From NCBI GenBank assembly GCA_022432975.1, contig CM039514.1:10213519-10277518 (forward strand): a DNA stretch of 64,000 nt, written 5' to 3'. Positions 47,977 through 60,375 of the stretch are shown here, one piece after another. A program made the position numbers and the translations under genes. The notes below the pieces were generated by a model that ran no database searches, had not been told where the DNA came from, and saw only the letters and a list, made by a program, of their open reading frames with translations. Each line of letters starts with the position of its first letter. The first letter of the stretch is position 1. The DNA is from Begonia masoniana. Taxonomy: Eukaryota > Streptophyta > Magnoliopsida > Cucurbitales > Begoniaceae.

Positions 47977-50900
47977 TCAGTACTTGAATAATTCTGGATG
48001 TTGGTCCATCATGTCTTGTTGGCGCTCCCAAGTTGTCTCCTCAATATTCTGGTTACGCCACAATACCTTCATCAATGGAACTTCTTTGTTGCGCAATACC
48101 TTCACCGCATAATCTAAGATCCTTACTGGTTTCTCTTCATAGGCAAGAGTAGGATGAATCTCAAGGTCTTGTTGTTCCATGACTTGGTTTGGATCCCTTA
48201 TGCACTTTTTCAACATAGAAACGTGGAATACATCATGTATCCCTTCCATAGAAGTTGGTAGTTGTAACTGGTAAGCTGTTCTCCCAATCCTCTTCAGAAT
48301 CGTGAACGGTCCAATGAACCTGGGGTTCAACTTGCCTCTCTTTCCAAATCTCACAACTCCTTTAAATGGTGATATCTTGAGAAAAACTTCATCACCTACT
48401 TCAAACTCTAATTCTCTACGCCTCTTGTCGGCATAGCTCTTCTGTCGGCTTTTAGCTGTTAAGATCCTCTGGCGGATGAGGGCAATTTTCTCCACTGTCT
48501 GCTGCATAATGTCAGGACCAATCAATCGTGCTTCTCCAACTTCATCCCAATACAATGGAGATCTGCACTTACATCCATACAATGCCTCGTATGGTGCCAT
48601 GCCTATTGTTGTCTGAAAACTGTTGTTATAAGAAAATTCAACTAAGGACAAGTGTTTGCTCCATGAACCTTGAAAGTCTAATACACATGCCCAGAGCATA
48701 TCCTCTAATGTTTGAATAGTCCTTTCGGATTGTCCATCAGTTTGAGGGTGGAAAGCTGTACTGAAATTAAGCTGCGTTCCCATAGCCTTGTGCAAACTCT
48801 TCCAAAACTTAGATGTAAATCTAGAGTCTCGGTCTGAAACTATAGTACTTGGAACTCCATGCAGCCTAACAACTTCATGCACATACAACTCAGTAAGTTG
48901 ATCCATCGAGTATGTCATTTTTATCGATAGAAAGTGGGCAGATTTGGTTAAACGATCAACTATCACCCAGATTGCATCATGTCCCTTTGCTATTCTAAGC
49001 AATCCCACAACAAAATCCATCGTTATTTGTTCCCATTTCCATTCAGGGACTGGTAGAGGTTGCAATGTCCCTGAGGGTCTCTGATGCTCAGCTTTAATCT
49101 GCTGACAACACAAACATGATCCTACATACTCTGCCACACTCCTTTTCATACATGACCACCAATAATGCTGTTTAAGATCCTTGTACATCTTTGTACTTCT
49201 GGGGTGAACAGAAAATCGAGAAGAATGTGCTTCAGAAAGAATCTCATCTCGAAGTTCCTTAATGGCAGGAACAAACCATCTATTTCTAAACCTAAGGATT
49301 CCATCAGCGGAATAGTTAAAATCCGACTTGTCTGTAGAGTCCATGCAGGACTTATACTTATTGCATTCAGTGTCGTTCCTTTGAGCTTCCTTTATTTTCT
49401 CCAAAATAATAGGCCTCAAGGATATGGCCGAAAGCATAGCCGATACACTGGATACTGCTTCTAGATTAAACTTTTGGAATTCAGACTCTAAAGCTAGTGG
49501 CATGTCTAAAATCATGGCTGAGGCTGATGTTGTCACTTTACTCAAGGCATCTGCCACAACATTTGCTTTGCCGGGGTGGTACTTAATCTCGAAATCATAA
49601 TCCTTTACAAATTCCAACCATCGACGTTGCCTCATATTTAATTCCTTCTGTGTGAAGATATACTTCAGGCTCTTATGATCTGAAAATATCTAACAAGATT
49701 GTCCATACAAATAGTGTCTCCAAATCTTTAGAGCAAAAACCACAGCAGCTAACTCTAAGTCATGCGTAGGGTAATTCTTATCATGTGTTTTCAACTGTCT
49801 AGAGGCATAAGCTATTACTTTTCCATCTTGCATTAGAACACAACCAAGACCAATTTTGGAAGCGTCACAGTAAATGCTAAACTTACCATCTTCAACTGGA
49901 AGGGTTAAAATTGGAGTATCGGTCAGTTTCTGTTTCAAGATCTGAAAGCTATGCTCACATTCGTCAGTCCATATATACTTCACATTTTTCCTTGTTAACC
50001 TAGTAAGGGGGGTAGCAATCTTCAAGAATCCTTCAATGAACTTTCTATAATATCCTGCTAGTCCAAAAAAACTCCTAATATCTGTAGCACTCTTCGGTTG
50101 GGGCCATTTCTTAACTGCTTGAACCTTAGCTTGATCGATAGATATACCATCCCCAGAGATAAGATGTCCTAGAAAGTGAACTCGGTCCAACCAAAATTCA
50201 CACTTAGAAAACTTGGCGTATAGTTGGTGCTGTTTTAATACTTCCAACACCAAGGTCAAGTGCCTATCATGCTCATCCTTAGTACATGAATAGATTAAAA
50301 TGTCATCTATGAACACTATGACAAACTTATCCAAATACTCATGAAACACTCTATTCATGAGATCCATAAAGGCTGCTGGTGCATTTGTCAATCCAAAGGA
50401 CATGACCAAAAACTCAAAATGTTCATACCTTGTGCGAAAAGCAGTCTTAGGAATATCCTCAGATTTGACTTTTAATTGGTAATAACCAGACCTAAAGTCA
50501 ATCTTAGAGAAAACACGTGCACCATTAAGCTGATCAAATAAATCATCAATCCTTGGCAATGGATACATGTTCTTGACAGTTAACTTATTTAATTCCCTAT
50601 AATCAATGCACATTCGCATTGACCCATCTTTCTTTTTGACAAAAAGGACAGGTGCACCCCACGGTGAAAAGCTTGGGCATATGAACCCTTTCTCCAACAG
50701 ATCCTCCAACTGCTTCTTTAATTCCTTAAGTTCTGTTGGTGCTAGCCTATATGGATATTTAGACACAGGCTCAGCGCCGGGGTAAACATCTACAACGAAT
50801 TCAATATTCCTATCTGGTGGTAAACCAGGAAGGTCATCTAAAAACACTTCAGGGAAGTCTTGGACAATTAAGACATTTTGGGGTGTTGCTTTTCCTACGA

Positions 50901-52460
50901 ATTGTGTATCTAGAACACTGGCCAAGAAGCATAGGTACTCTCTGCATGGTGAGGGTTACAATTCATCGAAGTCATAACAGACATTCCCTCACTCTTCTTT
51001 AAAGCTTGGAAGGTATGGTTTAAACCTCCAGGGGGTTGGAATCTAACTACTCCAGTCCTACAGTCGATTGTGGCATAATGTTTAAACAACCAATCCATTC
51101 CTAGGATTACATCAAATCTCATTATATCCATAATAATGAGATCAGCAGGTAGACTCACGCTTCCTACTAACACATCACTGTCAAGCATCACCTGGTTAGA
51201 GTGCATGCGTTCACCAGAGGGTAAAGCAACACTAAATACATGCATAGAAGGGGTAAACTGTGCATTTAACTTAACAGCAAATGTAGATGCTATGAATGAA
51301 TGTGTTGCACCAGAATCTATCAATGTAAAAACGGGTATAGAGTTGACTAATATAGTACCTGACACAACAGCAGGCAGCTCTTCATCGTCCGACTCCATCA
51401 TGGAGAATATCCTCGGCTTAATCATAGCAGGGCCATTCTTAAGAGCTGGACAGTCCCTAACGACGTGGCCAACCTTGTTACAGTTGAAGCATCGGGTGAC
51501 TCTGGGCTTCGGGCAATCCCTGAATGTGTGTCCAATTTCCTCACAATTGAAACACTTTCCTGAACCGAACCTGCATTCACCCAGGTGACTCTTCGAGCAT
51601 TTCGGGCACAGGGGAAACTTCCTGGCATCCGACACTTTCTTTCCCATTCCTTGGCTATGCTGGCCTTCACTAGGCCTCTTCATTCCCCTTTGATGATGTA
51701 GCTGGACCGGCTTTTGTGGGACCTCTTTTGGTCCAGCACACTTCCTTTCAGCATCTTCCACTTCCAGAGCAGTGGACACAACCTCGCTGAATGTCAAGCC
51801 TTTAATACCGCAAAATTTAACCCCTCTGTAGATTTCTGGCTTCAGTCCATGCACAAATTTGAATACCTTGTCCTCATCCCTGTGAGCAAAATGTCCAGCA
51901 AACCTGGACAGGGACTCAAACTGCCTACTGTACTCGGCTACAGACCCTGTCTGCTTCAAGTTTAGAAATTCCAACTTCTTTGCAGTTTGGACAGTACTGT
52001 TGAAATACTTCTCGTAGAAAATGTCCTTGAATTGCGACCAAGGCATCGCCAAGACATCAGTGGTGGTCTCTATTGTTTCCCACCAGAGTTGAGCTTCACC
52101 AGCCAAGTGAAATGTCGCCAACGTGACATTGTCTCCTTCTCCTATGTTGACACACCTAAACATACTTTCAATCTTTCTAAGCCACCCTTCAGCAATAACT
52201 GGATCAGATGATTGTCCATCAAACGTAGGTTGTCTTAGTCTCCGAAATCTATCTCCAGAATGTTCATTGCTAGAACCTGAGTTGGCACTTCCTTGTACCT
52301 CTCGGTTCAACAGTACTCCTAGTTGATCAGACTGCTGGCGCACTAAATCGGTTTGCTGACACACCAACTCTGTCAGCTGCCTAATCACACTAGGCTCCTC
52401 TCCACCACTCAGGTTTGGCATTTCCCTTGGCACTCTAGGTCTCCCTGGGCGTCGAGCCAT
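47977..52460 (-). pseudogene. Gypsy C gag-pol polyprotein, two lesions
   Basis: Starts MARRPGRPRVPREMPN at 52460. The gag domain has AQLWWETIETTTDVLAMPW and YFNSTVQTAKKLEFLNLKQ. Two zinc knuckles follow, CFNCEEIGHTFRDC and CFNCNKVGHVVRDC, then protease LIDSGATHSFI. A frameshift near 50945 moves to the next frame: [18 protein letters not shown] with [20 protein letters not shown] and FIDDILIYS, and RNase [14 protein letters not shown]. An in-frame TAG at 49690-49692 replaces the expected Glu codon after YGQSC. The rest is open: HHCC zinc finger, [34 protein letters not shown], and chromodomain [20 protein letters not shown], ending ELFKY. With only two lesions this is close to an autonomous copy. 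Confidence 0.92.
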
Positions 52461-52600
52461 TATACTAAAGTCCTGTACAGGGTTAATTACACTCTTATAT
52501 ATCTATTAGCTAATGTTAACATAAACACTTACAGTTGTTGAAGCACTTCCATGCAACGATTGGCACTGATAAGTAATCTTTTGAACGGTTTAACCTGAAT

Positions 52601-52613
52601 GTCTCTTATACCA
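52601..52613 (-). other. Primer-binding site of gypsy C, variant
   Basis: The complement reads TATGGTATAAGAG, four to five bases past the 5' LTR end. It matches TGGTATCAGAG except for one base (A for C). Confidence 0.65.
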
Positions 52614-52616
52614 TAC

Positions 52617-54883
52617 TGTAACGCCCCGAGTTTTATGAACCCAGTTTGTTACTCATAAACTCGAACTTGACTAAGAAACTTTGAACCAAATTTAAAATTT
52701 CGCTCGAAAGTCTAAATTTGACATTTTTTAAAACTTCAAAACGTTTAAATACTTGCAGCGGAATTCGTTTGAACAAAAATAGAGTTAAACAAAACCATAG
52801 TACAATGTTTGAGTAATCAGTTGAGTTGTTAAAGAACAATCAGCCAAAAGAAAATGGTTTAAATCGCGAAATACTTTAAAAGTTGCAAAAGTCAAACTCA
52901 TCTGCTGCTGAACTAAGTCAACGAAAGAGCAGAAGCAAACAGAAGTCTTCCACCGATGACGTCAGCCGGATGAATTAATCCTCCAACTTCTGCCGATCGC
53001 AAACGACGAGTTTTGCTACTCTCATCTACCGATGACGTCAGACGGATGATTCGTTCATCCAGCCTCTGCTGATCATAAGACGACAAAAGACTTTACTCAC
53101 AAAACAAAACATACAGTATACATTGACCGGTCACTAAACGACAAAAGTCTTCCCGCATCTTCCGATAGACATAATACACAATGTCCACCGATCACTAAAC
53201 GACAAAATCATTTCCTACATCTTCCGATAACTATAGCACTCGACATCCACCGATCACTAAATGACAAAAGTCTAAACTTTCTACCGATGAAATAAACTAC
53301 GCCATTCCGATAGATTTAACACGCTACTCCTACCGGTAGAAAACAACCATCTTCTACCGATAGAAAACGATGTCTTCTACCGATAGATTACCACTTGCCG
53401 GTAGAAAACAGAGCAATTTTTCCACAATTCATACTCTATACAAAAACAACTCTACTATTATTCGCTTCAATGAAACCTTTCGAAAACGACTCCAATCCCT
53501 ACATTACTCAAATCTAGTAAAAACCAATGCTAAATCAGCAAGGTACTATTTTCAGAAGATTTCAAAATGTGTTTCAAAACATTGAAAACTATTGCTGTCT
53601 TAAGACTTAACATACTTAAGTGAAAATATTGTCGACTGAACCAGAGAGTTTTCAAACCTAAGATCAGGACATTAAAAGTTGATTCTGTCAGCGAAACTTA
53701 AACACAACTCAGCTATCCAGTTTTTTTACTACAATGCACATGTACAAAACACTGGTTAAACCGCCTCATCGATTTACCAAGTCGTGGCCTGAATGCGCTC
53801 CTCCAACATCATCTATGCATTTGTGAACTCAGGGAAATCACCTGCAGTAACCTCAAAACCTACATCACAAAACTCATCTATTAGCCTAATGCTAAGCAAG
53901 CAAAGCAATAATGAAATGATATGCTGAAACATAAAACCTAAACATGCAGTTTCTACTTTCTCACCTCAGTTGTACATTCGTTCGTTTACTGATCTAATCC
54001 CTCGGTTCCCTTGGGAGTGGGATCAGTTCTCCCAATGTTATAAATCCTCTACTCGATTAAGGGGCGGATGAATTCCCTTAATAGTTATTCTGATCCCTCA
54101 GTTCCCTTGGGAATGAGATCAATTCTCTCAATGTTCTACATCCTCTACTCGATTAAGGGGCGGATAAATTCCCTAAATAGCTATTCTGTCACATTCGGTT
54201 CATGCCTTACCATTCTTTACATGAAAATTAATTTTCGTAATCTTTCATAAAAACATGATGCATGTCATACAAACTCATTCGCCCAATGCATAAATCCTAA
54301 TGTTTTGTGATGTAGGCCCGAAGGCACATGCATACTTTACTTACCTGGATTCCTTGGGAAATGTTTGGTTGCTAACCACTTTGGGTTCTGCTCAAACCTA
54401 AAACCATAGGCAGTGTATTAGTTAAACTTCATTCTAAACTATCCAGGAGTCTTAAGGAGATTAGTTTGGAAGCTCAGATCTTCGTGTATTCCCGATTCTG
54501 CACTAAACCCGAAACTACACACATTCACAACACTCCCAAAAACACATACATTGCACTCCCTCTGTTATCTAACTGTCAAGTCATAAGGAAAAATGAAGGA
54601 ACTCACCTAAATCGGACAAATCACTGGAGAAGTCGGAGGGAAAATCGCTTGGAGCTCTGATGAGCTTGAGCTGAATACCGAGAAAGCAAAAATGAGGGGA
54701 CAGTGGCGGCTAAACCTCATTAAATCCTCCCTTAAATACGTTATCCACAATAAACTGCAATTTACCATTTTGTCCTTACTCATACACTTATTAACCTAAT
54801 TACTAAATCACCCAATTTAACTTTTAAAGTATTCTCAAAAAAATGAAACAAGGTAAATCGTTTAATAGAAATCAGGTGTTACA
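52617..54883 (-). mobile_element. Gypsy C 5' LTR
   Basis: 2267 bp, TGTAACACCTGATTTC to GGGGCGTTACA on the minus strand. It carries the same motif blocks as the 3' LTR: TGACGTCA pair, CTAAACGACAAAA, CTACCGATAG, the 98-bp repeat and the intron at 53860-54344. Confidence 0.93.
53860..54344 (-). other. Predicted leader intron in gypsy C 5' LTR
   Basis: The donor ATCCAG|GTAAGTAAAG is at 54344 and the acceptor GTGATGTAG|GTTT ends at 53860, with GCTTAGCATTAGGC about 35 nt upstream. CATTAGGCT at this spot is shared with LTRs A, B and E2. Confidence 0.52.
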
Positions 54884-56262
54884 CTATTATATCCAATGCC
54901 TGCTCTATCAAAAGTCATTCTTTGATCACTAATCAGCATGTTCAGTTGTTTACTACTATAGGTAAATTTCTGAACAAGATTATTCAAAGTTTCATTTTTC
55001 TTTTTCAGTTCAGTGATCTTCTTTTCATGCAAGTCCACTTCTTTAGCATGCTTTTCTAATAGACCTGCATTTTCTCTTTTCAACAAGTTATATTTATTCT
55101 TAAGCATACCAAATTGCTTAACCAGGTCATTAAAAGCATCAATCAGATCACCATCATCATTATCACTCTCACTATCACTCGAAGTACTAGAGGATAAAGA
55201 ACTAACCTTATCTTCATGTGCCATGAAGCACAGGTTGGCTACTTCCTCATCTTCTGAAGAAGAGGTGTCGTCTTCACTGTCATCCCAAGTGGCCTTCATA
55301 GCCTTCTTTTTAAACTTCTTGGGATATTTCTTGGCCTATGGACAATCTGCCTTCATGTGGCCAGGCTTACAGCACCCAAAACAGGTAATCTCCTTGTCTT
55401 TAGGAAGTTTTTCGTTCCTTGGAAAACTTCTCCCTTGCAGCTTCTTCCTACGGAGAAACTTGCTGAATCTTCTAGTGATGAGAGCAATGTCCTCATCATC
55501 TTCTTCTACTTCTTCCTCAGATGCTTCATTTTTGCTTGAAGAGGCTTTCAGAGCAATATCCTTCCTTTTATTTATCTCCTTTTCTTTGAGATCTTCCTTA
55601 TCATTGGCCCTCATGGTTATCTCATGAGTCATCAGAGAGCCAATGAGCTCTTCATGCTTGAGCACCTTTATATCCCGAGCCTCTTGTATTGCTGTCACCT
55701 TTGCTTGCCAGGCTCTAGGTAGGCATCTCAAAATTTTTCTTACATGTTCTTCACCTGAATAAATCTTACCAAGAGCTTTAAGACCATTAGTGATATTAGT
55801 AAATCGAGTGAACATAGAACTAATGGTTTCTTCTTTTTCCATAGAAAACAGTTCATATTCATGAACTAACATGCTCAATTTACTCTCCTTTACTTGGTTA
55901 GTTCCCTCATGTGTGACTTCTAATAAGTGCCAAATTCCTTGAGCACTTTCACACCCTTGCACTCTATTAAATTCATCTCTATTTAGAGCACAATACAGTG
56001 TGTTTATTGCCTTGGCATTAAGGCTCAAATTTTTTTTGTCTGTATCATTTAGTTCGTGTGAAGCTTTGGGAATCTTAACACCATTTTCTGTTTTAACAGC
56101 AACGTGTGGACCATTTTCTATGTTATTCCATAATTCATAGTCCACAGCTTGAATGTATATTCTCATTCTAGACTTCCGGTATACATAATCATTACCATCA
56201 AAGAACGGAGGTCTAGTGGTAGACTGGCCATCTACTTGTGTAGAGTTTGTGTTAAATGCCAT
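54884..56262 (-). pseudogene. Copia gag with zinc knuckle and coiled coil
   Basis: The start is MAFNTNSTQVDGQSTTRPPF at 56262, reached soon after the PBS. The UBN2-type copia gag domain follows (DYELWNNIENGP, LNAKAINTLYCALNRDEFNR, GTNQVKESKLSMLVHEYELF), then an acidic/serine stretch and the zinc knuckle CFGCCKPGHMKADCP (about codons 294-308). A TAG at 55336-55338 interrupts the frame. Downstream, in the same frame, come an acidic run (DDSEDDTSSSEDEE) and a likely coiled coil (VDLHEKKITELKKKNETLN), up to the gypsy C insertion; the frame then continues left of 45672. Extended gag with a coiled coil is typical of Sireviruses. Confidence 0.85.
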
Positions 56263-56315
56263 GGTAAATATATAACACAGAGTGTATAAACACAACTTAG
56301 ACAATGATAAACATT

Positions 56316-56327
56316 GCTCTGATACCA
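56316..56327 (-). other. Primer-binding site of the copia
   Basis: The complement is TGGTATCAGAGC, two bases inside the 5' LTR end. Confidence 0.88.
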
Positions 56328-56329
56328 AT

Positions 56330-57696
56330 TGTAGGATAGAGATTGCCTAAGAGGCGGGGTGAATTAGCCTTTTTAAAACTTAATTTACTAAACTAATTAA
56401 TTTCTCTCTTATGTTCAAACAATATGAAAACAGCAAATAATCAAACAATGCAAGAGAGAGAGAGAGAGATTGACACCACAGTTTTTATCGTGGTTCGACT
56501 AAGCTTGCCTACGTCCACGCTTCAAGGCTCCCCCTTGAAGATTCTTAACCTTCTCCTCATGAGAAAACCAGATCAAACTTCTGGGCATCGATCTACTGCC
56601 TTTACACTTTAATTGAACTTCACGGGCGTCAATTACAGCCTTTTACAGAATTGTGAGTTTGTAAAAATCAACACAATCTAAACTCCCTCGAAGATTAAAT
56701 CTCAAGTTTAGGTTCGAGAGGAGTAGATGAGATTTTTCCGAGGATGATAAAAAATTCGCAGGTTAGGGCTCAAGAATAAAATTCACAGAAGGTTATTTCT
56801 TCGAGCTTCTTCTTCGGCTTAAATACTCTGTCTGATTTCTGCTTCATAGAATTGAATGCTTCTTTCTACAAATGGAAAAATGTTACCATTGGGAAGCATC
56901 CGTATGCAAGCAGATATCCGTTGCATCTGAAATTGCTGTTCGTCGTCGCCATTAATGTTCTGGAGTTAAAGCTGAAAACGACGTCACTATAGCTTCACGG
57001 TTATTTTGAATTCTGGCGGAAGATCACCGGTTGAAACAACTTTATAACACTATCGGCAGAAGCACCTTGAAATGCTATCGACAGATGTAAGCTTTGAACG
57101 TCATCGGCAGATGCAACTTGAAATGCTACCGGCAGATGTAAGCTTTGAGTGTCATCGGCAGAAGCACGTAGTAACTCCATCGACAGGAGTAGTTTGAAAA
57201 CGCCATCGGCAGGAATAGCTTGAAAACACCATCGGCAGGAGTAGCTTGAAAACGCCATCGGCAGAAGTAATTCTTTGAACGACTTCGCCTTTTGTCGTTT
57301 AGCGATCGGTTGAAGTAGCCTCTGAACGACTTCTCCTTTTGTCGTTTATTGATCGGTAGATGTAATTTTTTTTTCTTCGCTATCACTCCGAAAAATTCTG
57401 TTTATCGGTAGAAGCCTTCATTTAAATACTACGCCTTTGTCGTTTAGCAGTTTCTACTTCACCGGTGGATGTACACTTTGTTTAACAATTTTTCAGCCTT
57501 GTTACACTGATTTAGCCCTGTACACTTAATCACAGTTGTTAGACTACTAAAATATCTTTCCCAATGGCATTTCCAACAGATTGAATCACATGCATAATTC
57601 ATTATTCTCATTTAATCAACATAATCAAATTACATACTTAATATTCAAATACATCATCAAAAACTTAGTTATACTTAAACACCATTTAAGTCAACA
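56330..57696 (-). mobile_element. Copia 5' LTR
   Basis: 1367 bp, TGTTGACTTAAATGG to ATCCTACA on the minus strand, paired with 19824-21168. It has several substitutions relative to the 3' LTR, including one additional TGCCGAT-type unit. The shared 20-mer complement is at 57289-57308. The target duplication CCATG follows at 57697-57701. Confidence 0.95.
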
Positions 57697-57701
57697 CCAT
57701 G

Positions 57702-58210
57702 TCCTTTGTGCTCAGCTCCCAATCCAAGTCCTTGAAGAGGTCTTCGAAGCCATCAATACCTCCCACGTAACTTCCTCTTCATTGTCCCTTAGCACAAGGA
57801 ACTCTCGGCGCTCATCATTCTTGTTGCCCTTCATGGTTCGATGGTCAAGAACCTTGTCCATCTTCTTTGTGAACTCCACCCGCACCCCGGGAGGTTCTCT
57901 TTGCACTTGCAACTGCTCCCCTTCATGCTAAGGCTTTAGAAAACTTACATGAAAAGTTGGATGAAGCTTGAGTCTCTCGGGTAGTTGCAATCGGTAGGCA
58001 ACCGATCCGACCATGAATGCCCCTCATACCTTGGAAGTAAGCCCTTGTGAAACCGCCGGTCTGTGACTTTCTTCCATAATTGTGGAGTAAGCTTCAAGAG
58101 AACCTTGTCCCCTTCCTTGAACTCTAACATCCTCCTCTTGCTATCCGCATATTTCCTCATACGGCTTTGAGCCTTAGCCAAGCTATCTCGGGCTTGCTCG
58201 AGTAGATCTC
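57702..58210 (-). pseudogene. Gypsy F remnant: integrase C-terminus and chromodomain
   Basis: Minus strand: DSLAKAQSRMRKYADSKRR, FKEGDKVLLKLTPQLWKKV and HKGLLPRYEG (the GPF-like integrase C-terminal module), then after a frameshift VEFTKKMDKVLDHRTMKGN, REFLVL and EEEVTWE, a chromodomain-type end. It is an old truncated fragment in two frames. It was contiguous with 19818 leftward before the copia inserted. No RT or gag of this element is in the window. Confidence 0.75.
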
Positions 58211-58228
58211 ATGAAATATTGATGGAGT

Positions 58229-59323
58229 TGTTAGGGCGATTTCGAAAGTCACGAACCGGGGGCATCACCTACATCACAAATTCAAAATCAAAACAGAATT
58301 GACCAAAACCGAACTGCCAGCACATAACTCTCCTCGGATTTCAAACAAATTTTTCATCCAAATTCAAATGACCATAATTTTCTCAATTTAAATCGGAATC
58401 GAGTAATTCCAAGTGCTATGGACTCATCTAAGAGTCTACTTTCAGATTAAATCAACCAGTTATTAAAAAAAAAAATCGAAAATAATAGCAGAATTTCAAC
58501 AAATCAAACTGCCACCGAAATTTTTTCAGTTTTTGTACACTAACTTTAAAAATTCATAACTTACTCAATTCTTATCCATTTTCAACGATTCAACAGTCAA
58601 ATTAATCCTTGAAGTGTCTAATTTCTAATGAAATAATTCATTTATCAAACAAAATCGTTGATTAGGTCAAAACTCACCATAACAGAAATTGTTCTGTTTT
58701 CGCTAATTTCTCATTCCTAGTTTCCAATCTCTCTTATACATGCATAGTTGCTTCATTCTATCCATCCATTACCATATACACCCTTAAATCTTATTAGAAC
58801 CTTAAATTAAAGAAGAAAAACAAATGCTAAATGTGAATTTTCGGAATTCCTCTCAAAGTTTATAAAATCTCTAAAAGGTGAAAGAATTGGGAAAAATGTG
58901 AAAAAGGGAGGAAGAATGATCGGTAATGCTCTGGAATTTGGGGAAATTCCAGATCATTTGTCGATCGATCGCCTGTGGGGAGATCAATCGGTCAATGGCC
59001 TGGCCAGCGCTCTAAATACAGAGCTCTAGCCGATCGACCTGGGGTGATCGATCGGCCCCTGTTGCTGCCCTTGACTTTTTTTTTTAAATTTTGATTTTTA
59101 ACTATGTTTCAACCCGACGTCTCGCAATATTTCCCAAATGTATTTTCCAAACGTTTTTCCACGTACTTCAAACTATTTAAACGACCCAAAAACTGAGTCA
59201 ACGTTTTACCGAAAACAATTTTACCCTCCGTTTTAAGTTGTACAAAAAGAAAATTTTTACGTCGAAAGTTAAGTCAACGTCAAGCCAAGTCCCGTGACGG
59301 CTCTGTGGGTCGGGGTCGTTACA
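58229..59323 (+). mobile_element. Gypsy D 5' LTR
   Basis: About 1.1 kb. The end GGGGTCGTTACA at 59323 is clear because a PBS follows (TGGTATCAGAG, 59329-59339). The start TGTTAGGGCGATTTCG at 58229 is my best guess. It contains the hairpin CTGGAAT...ATTCCAG (58931-58952) and several CGATCGATCG palindromes to about 59055. Confidence 0.7.
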
Positions 59324-59486
59324 ATTAGTGGTATCAGAGTACCCGGGTTTTAAAAGTTGTTCTGTAGACTGTCTGACTGCGCAATCTGCCACGTGAGATC
59401 ACTCCATAAACTGTAAGTGTTTAAGTTTTCGTACAAGTTTTAAATTATTAAATTAAGTTTATTATCGTTTATAGGAACTTGAGAAA

Positions 59487-60375
59487 ATGGTAAGAGGACG
59501 TCAAGGTGAAGCGAATGACATGGGCGACGCCCTCGACCGTTTAACCGAGTTGGTCGGTGTATAGTCTTGCATGGTGGAACGTATGTTGGCGAGAAAATAT
59601 AACGGGAACAACCATGCAAATCCTCCGCGTGACACTAGTGGAGAGAGGTTCTGGCGGCTTTAAGTGCCAATGTTTGATGGACAATCGACGGACCCAACTC
59701 ATGCTGAGGATTAGATCTGGACGATAGAGCGTATGTTCAACTATGCGGAAGTGGAGGAGAATAAGAAGGTTATGTGCGCTACATTCCACCTCACCAAGGA
59801 CGCGGGATTTTGGTGAGACACCGTGCAGGTGACAACAGCGGCAATAAATTGGGACAAATTCAAGAGGGTTTTCTACAAGAAGTACTTTGACCGTAGTGTG
59901 AGGAAGAGCAAGATGATCGAATTCGCTCAACTACGGCAATATGGGACAGTGGCAGAATATGTTAAGAAATTTGAGTTGTTATCACGCTATGCTGCACATT
60001 TGGTGGACACCGACGAAAATAAGGTACATCAATTCGTCCAGGAGCTAAAAATGGATATTTTACGAGGGATTACGACCTGAGGATTTGAGAAGGCACCGTA
60101 TACAAAGGTGGTGGCCAAGGCTCTACAACTAGAGGCCATGAAAGTAAAATTTCAAAGGCAGAGGGATTCATCGAGAAGGGTTTTTCGGGATGTTCCTCAA
60201 CAACAACAACAGTAAAGTCGTGGTTGGCAACTACAGCAACAACAGAACGGGGCATAAAGAGGCCCAATGAAACAGCTGCCAACCAGGACAAGGGGAAAAG
60301 ACCACAGGGAGCTCCTCAGCTTCCTATATGCCCACGTTGTCAGAAAAGTCATACGGGCGACTGCAAGCACGGGCA
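59487..60375 (+). pseudogene. Gypsy D gag, decayed and truncated
   Basis: Starts MVRGRQGEANDMGDALDRL, homologous to the gypsy A gag start. In-frame stops occur in the first 300 bp (after LVGV, after GERFWRL, after THAED, and after DAGFW). It then continues WDKFKRVFYKKYFDRSVRKS and YAAHLVDTDENKVHQFVQEL, a frameshift, and the first half of the zinc-knuckle linker CPRCQKSHTGDCKHG. It ends near 60375, where unrelated sequence begins; no pol follows. Confidence 0.82.

Larger units (their letters stand above)
45673..54883 (-). mobile_element. Gypsy C: Tekay-like Ty3/gypsy element
   Basis: A full-length 9.2-kb element inserted in copia gag, opposite in strand to gypsy A. The 5' LTR is 52617-54883 (2267 bp) and the 3' LTR 45673-47941 (2269 bp), with nearly identical sequences; gag-pol lies between. 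LTR ends are TGTAACA and CGTTACA in element orientation. Flanking 5-mers are CCATT (45668-45672) and CTATT (54884-54888), one mismatch. Confidence 0.93.

Noticed and set aside
51136..51588. 150-codon plus-strand ORF
   Set aside because: Antisense shadow of gypsy C gag and protease.
55013..55627. 204-codon serine-rich ORF on the plus strand
   Set aside because: Antisense shadow of the copia gag acidic/serine region.
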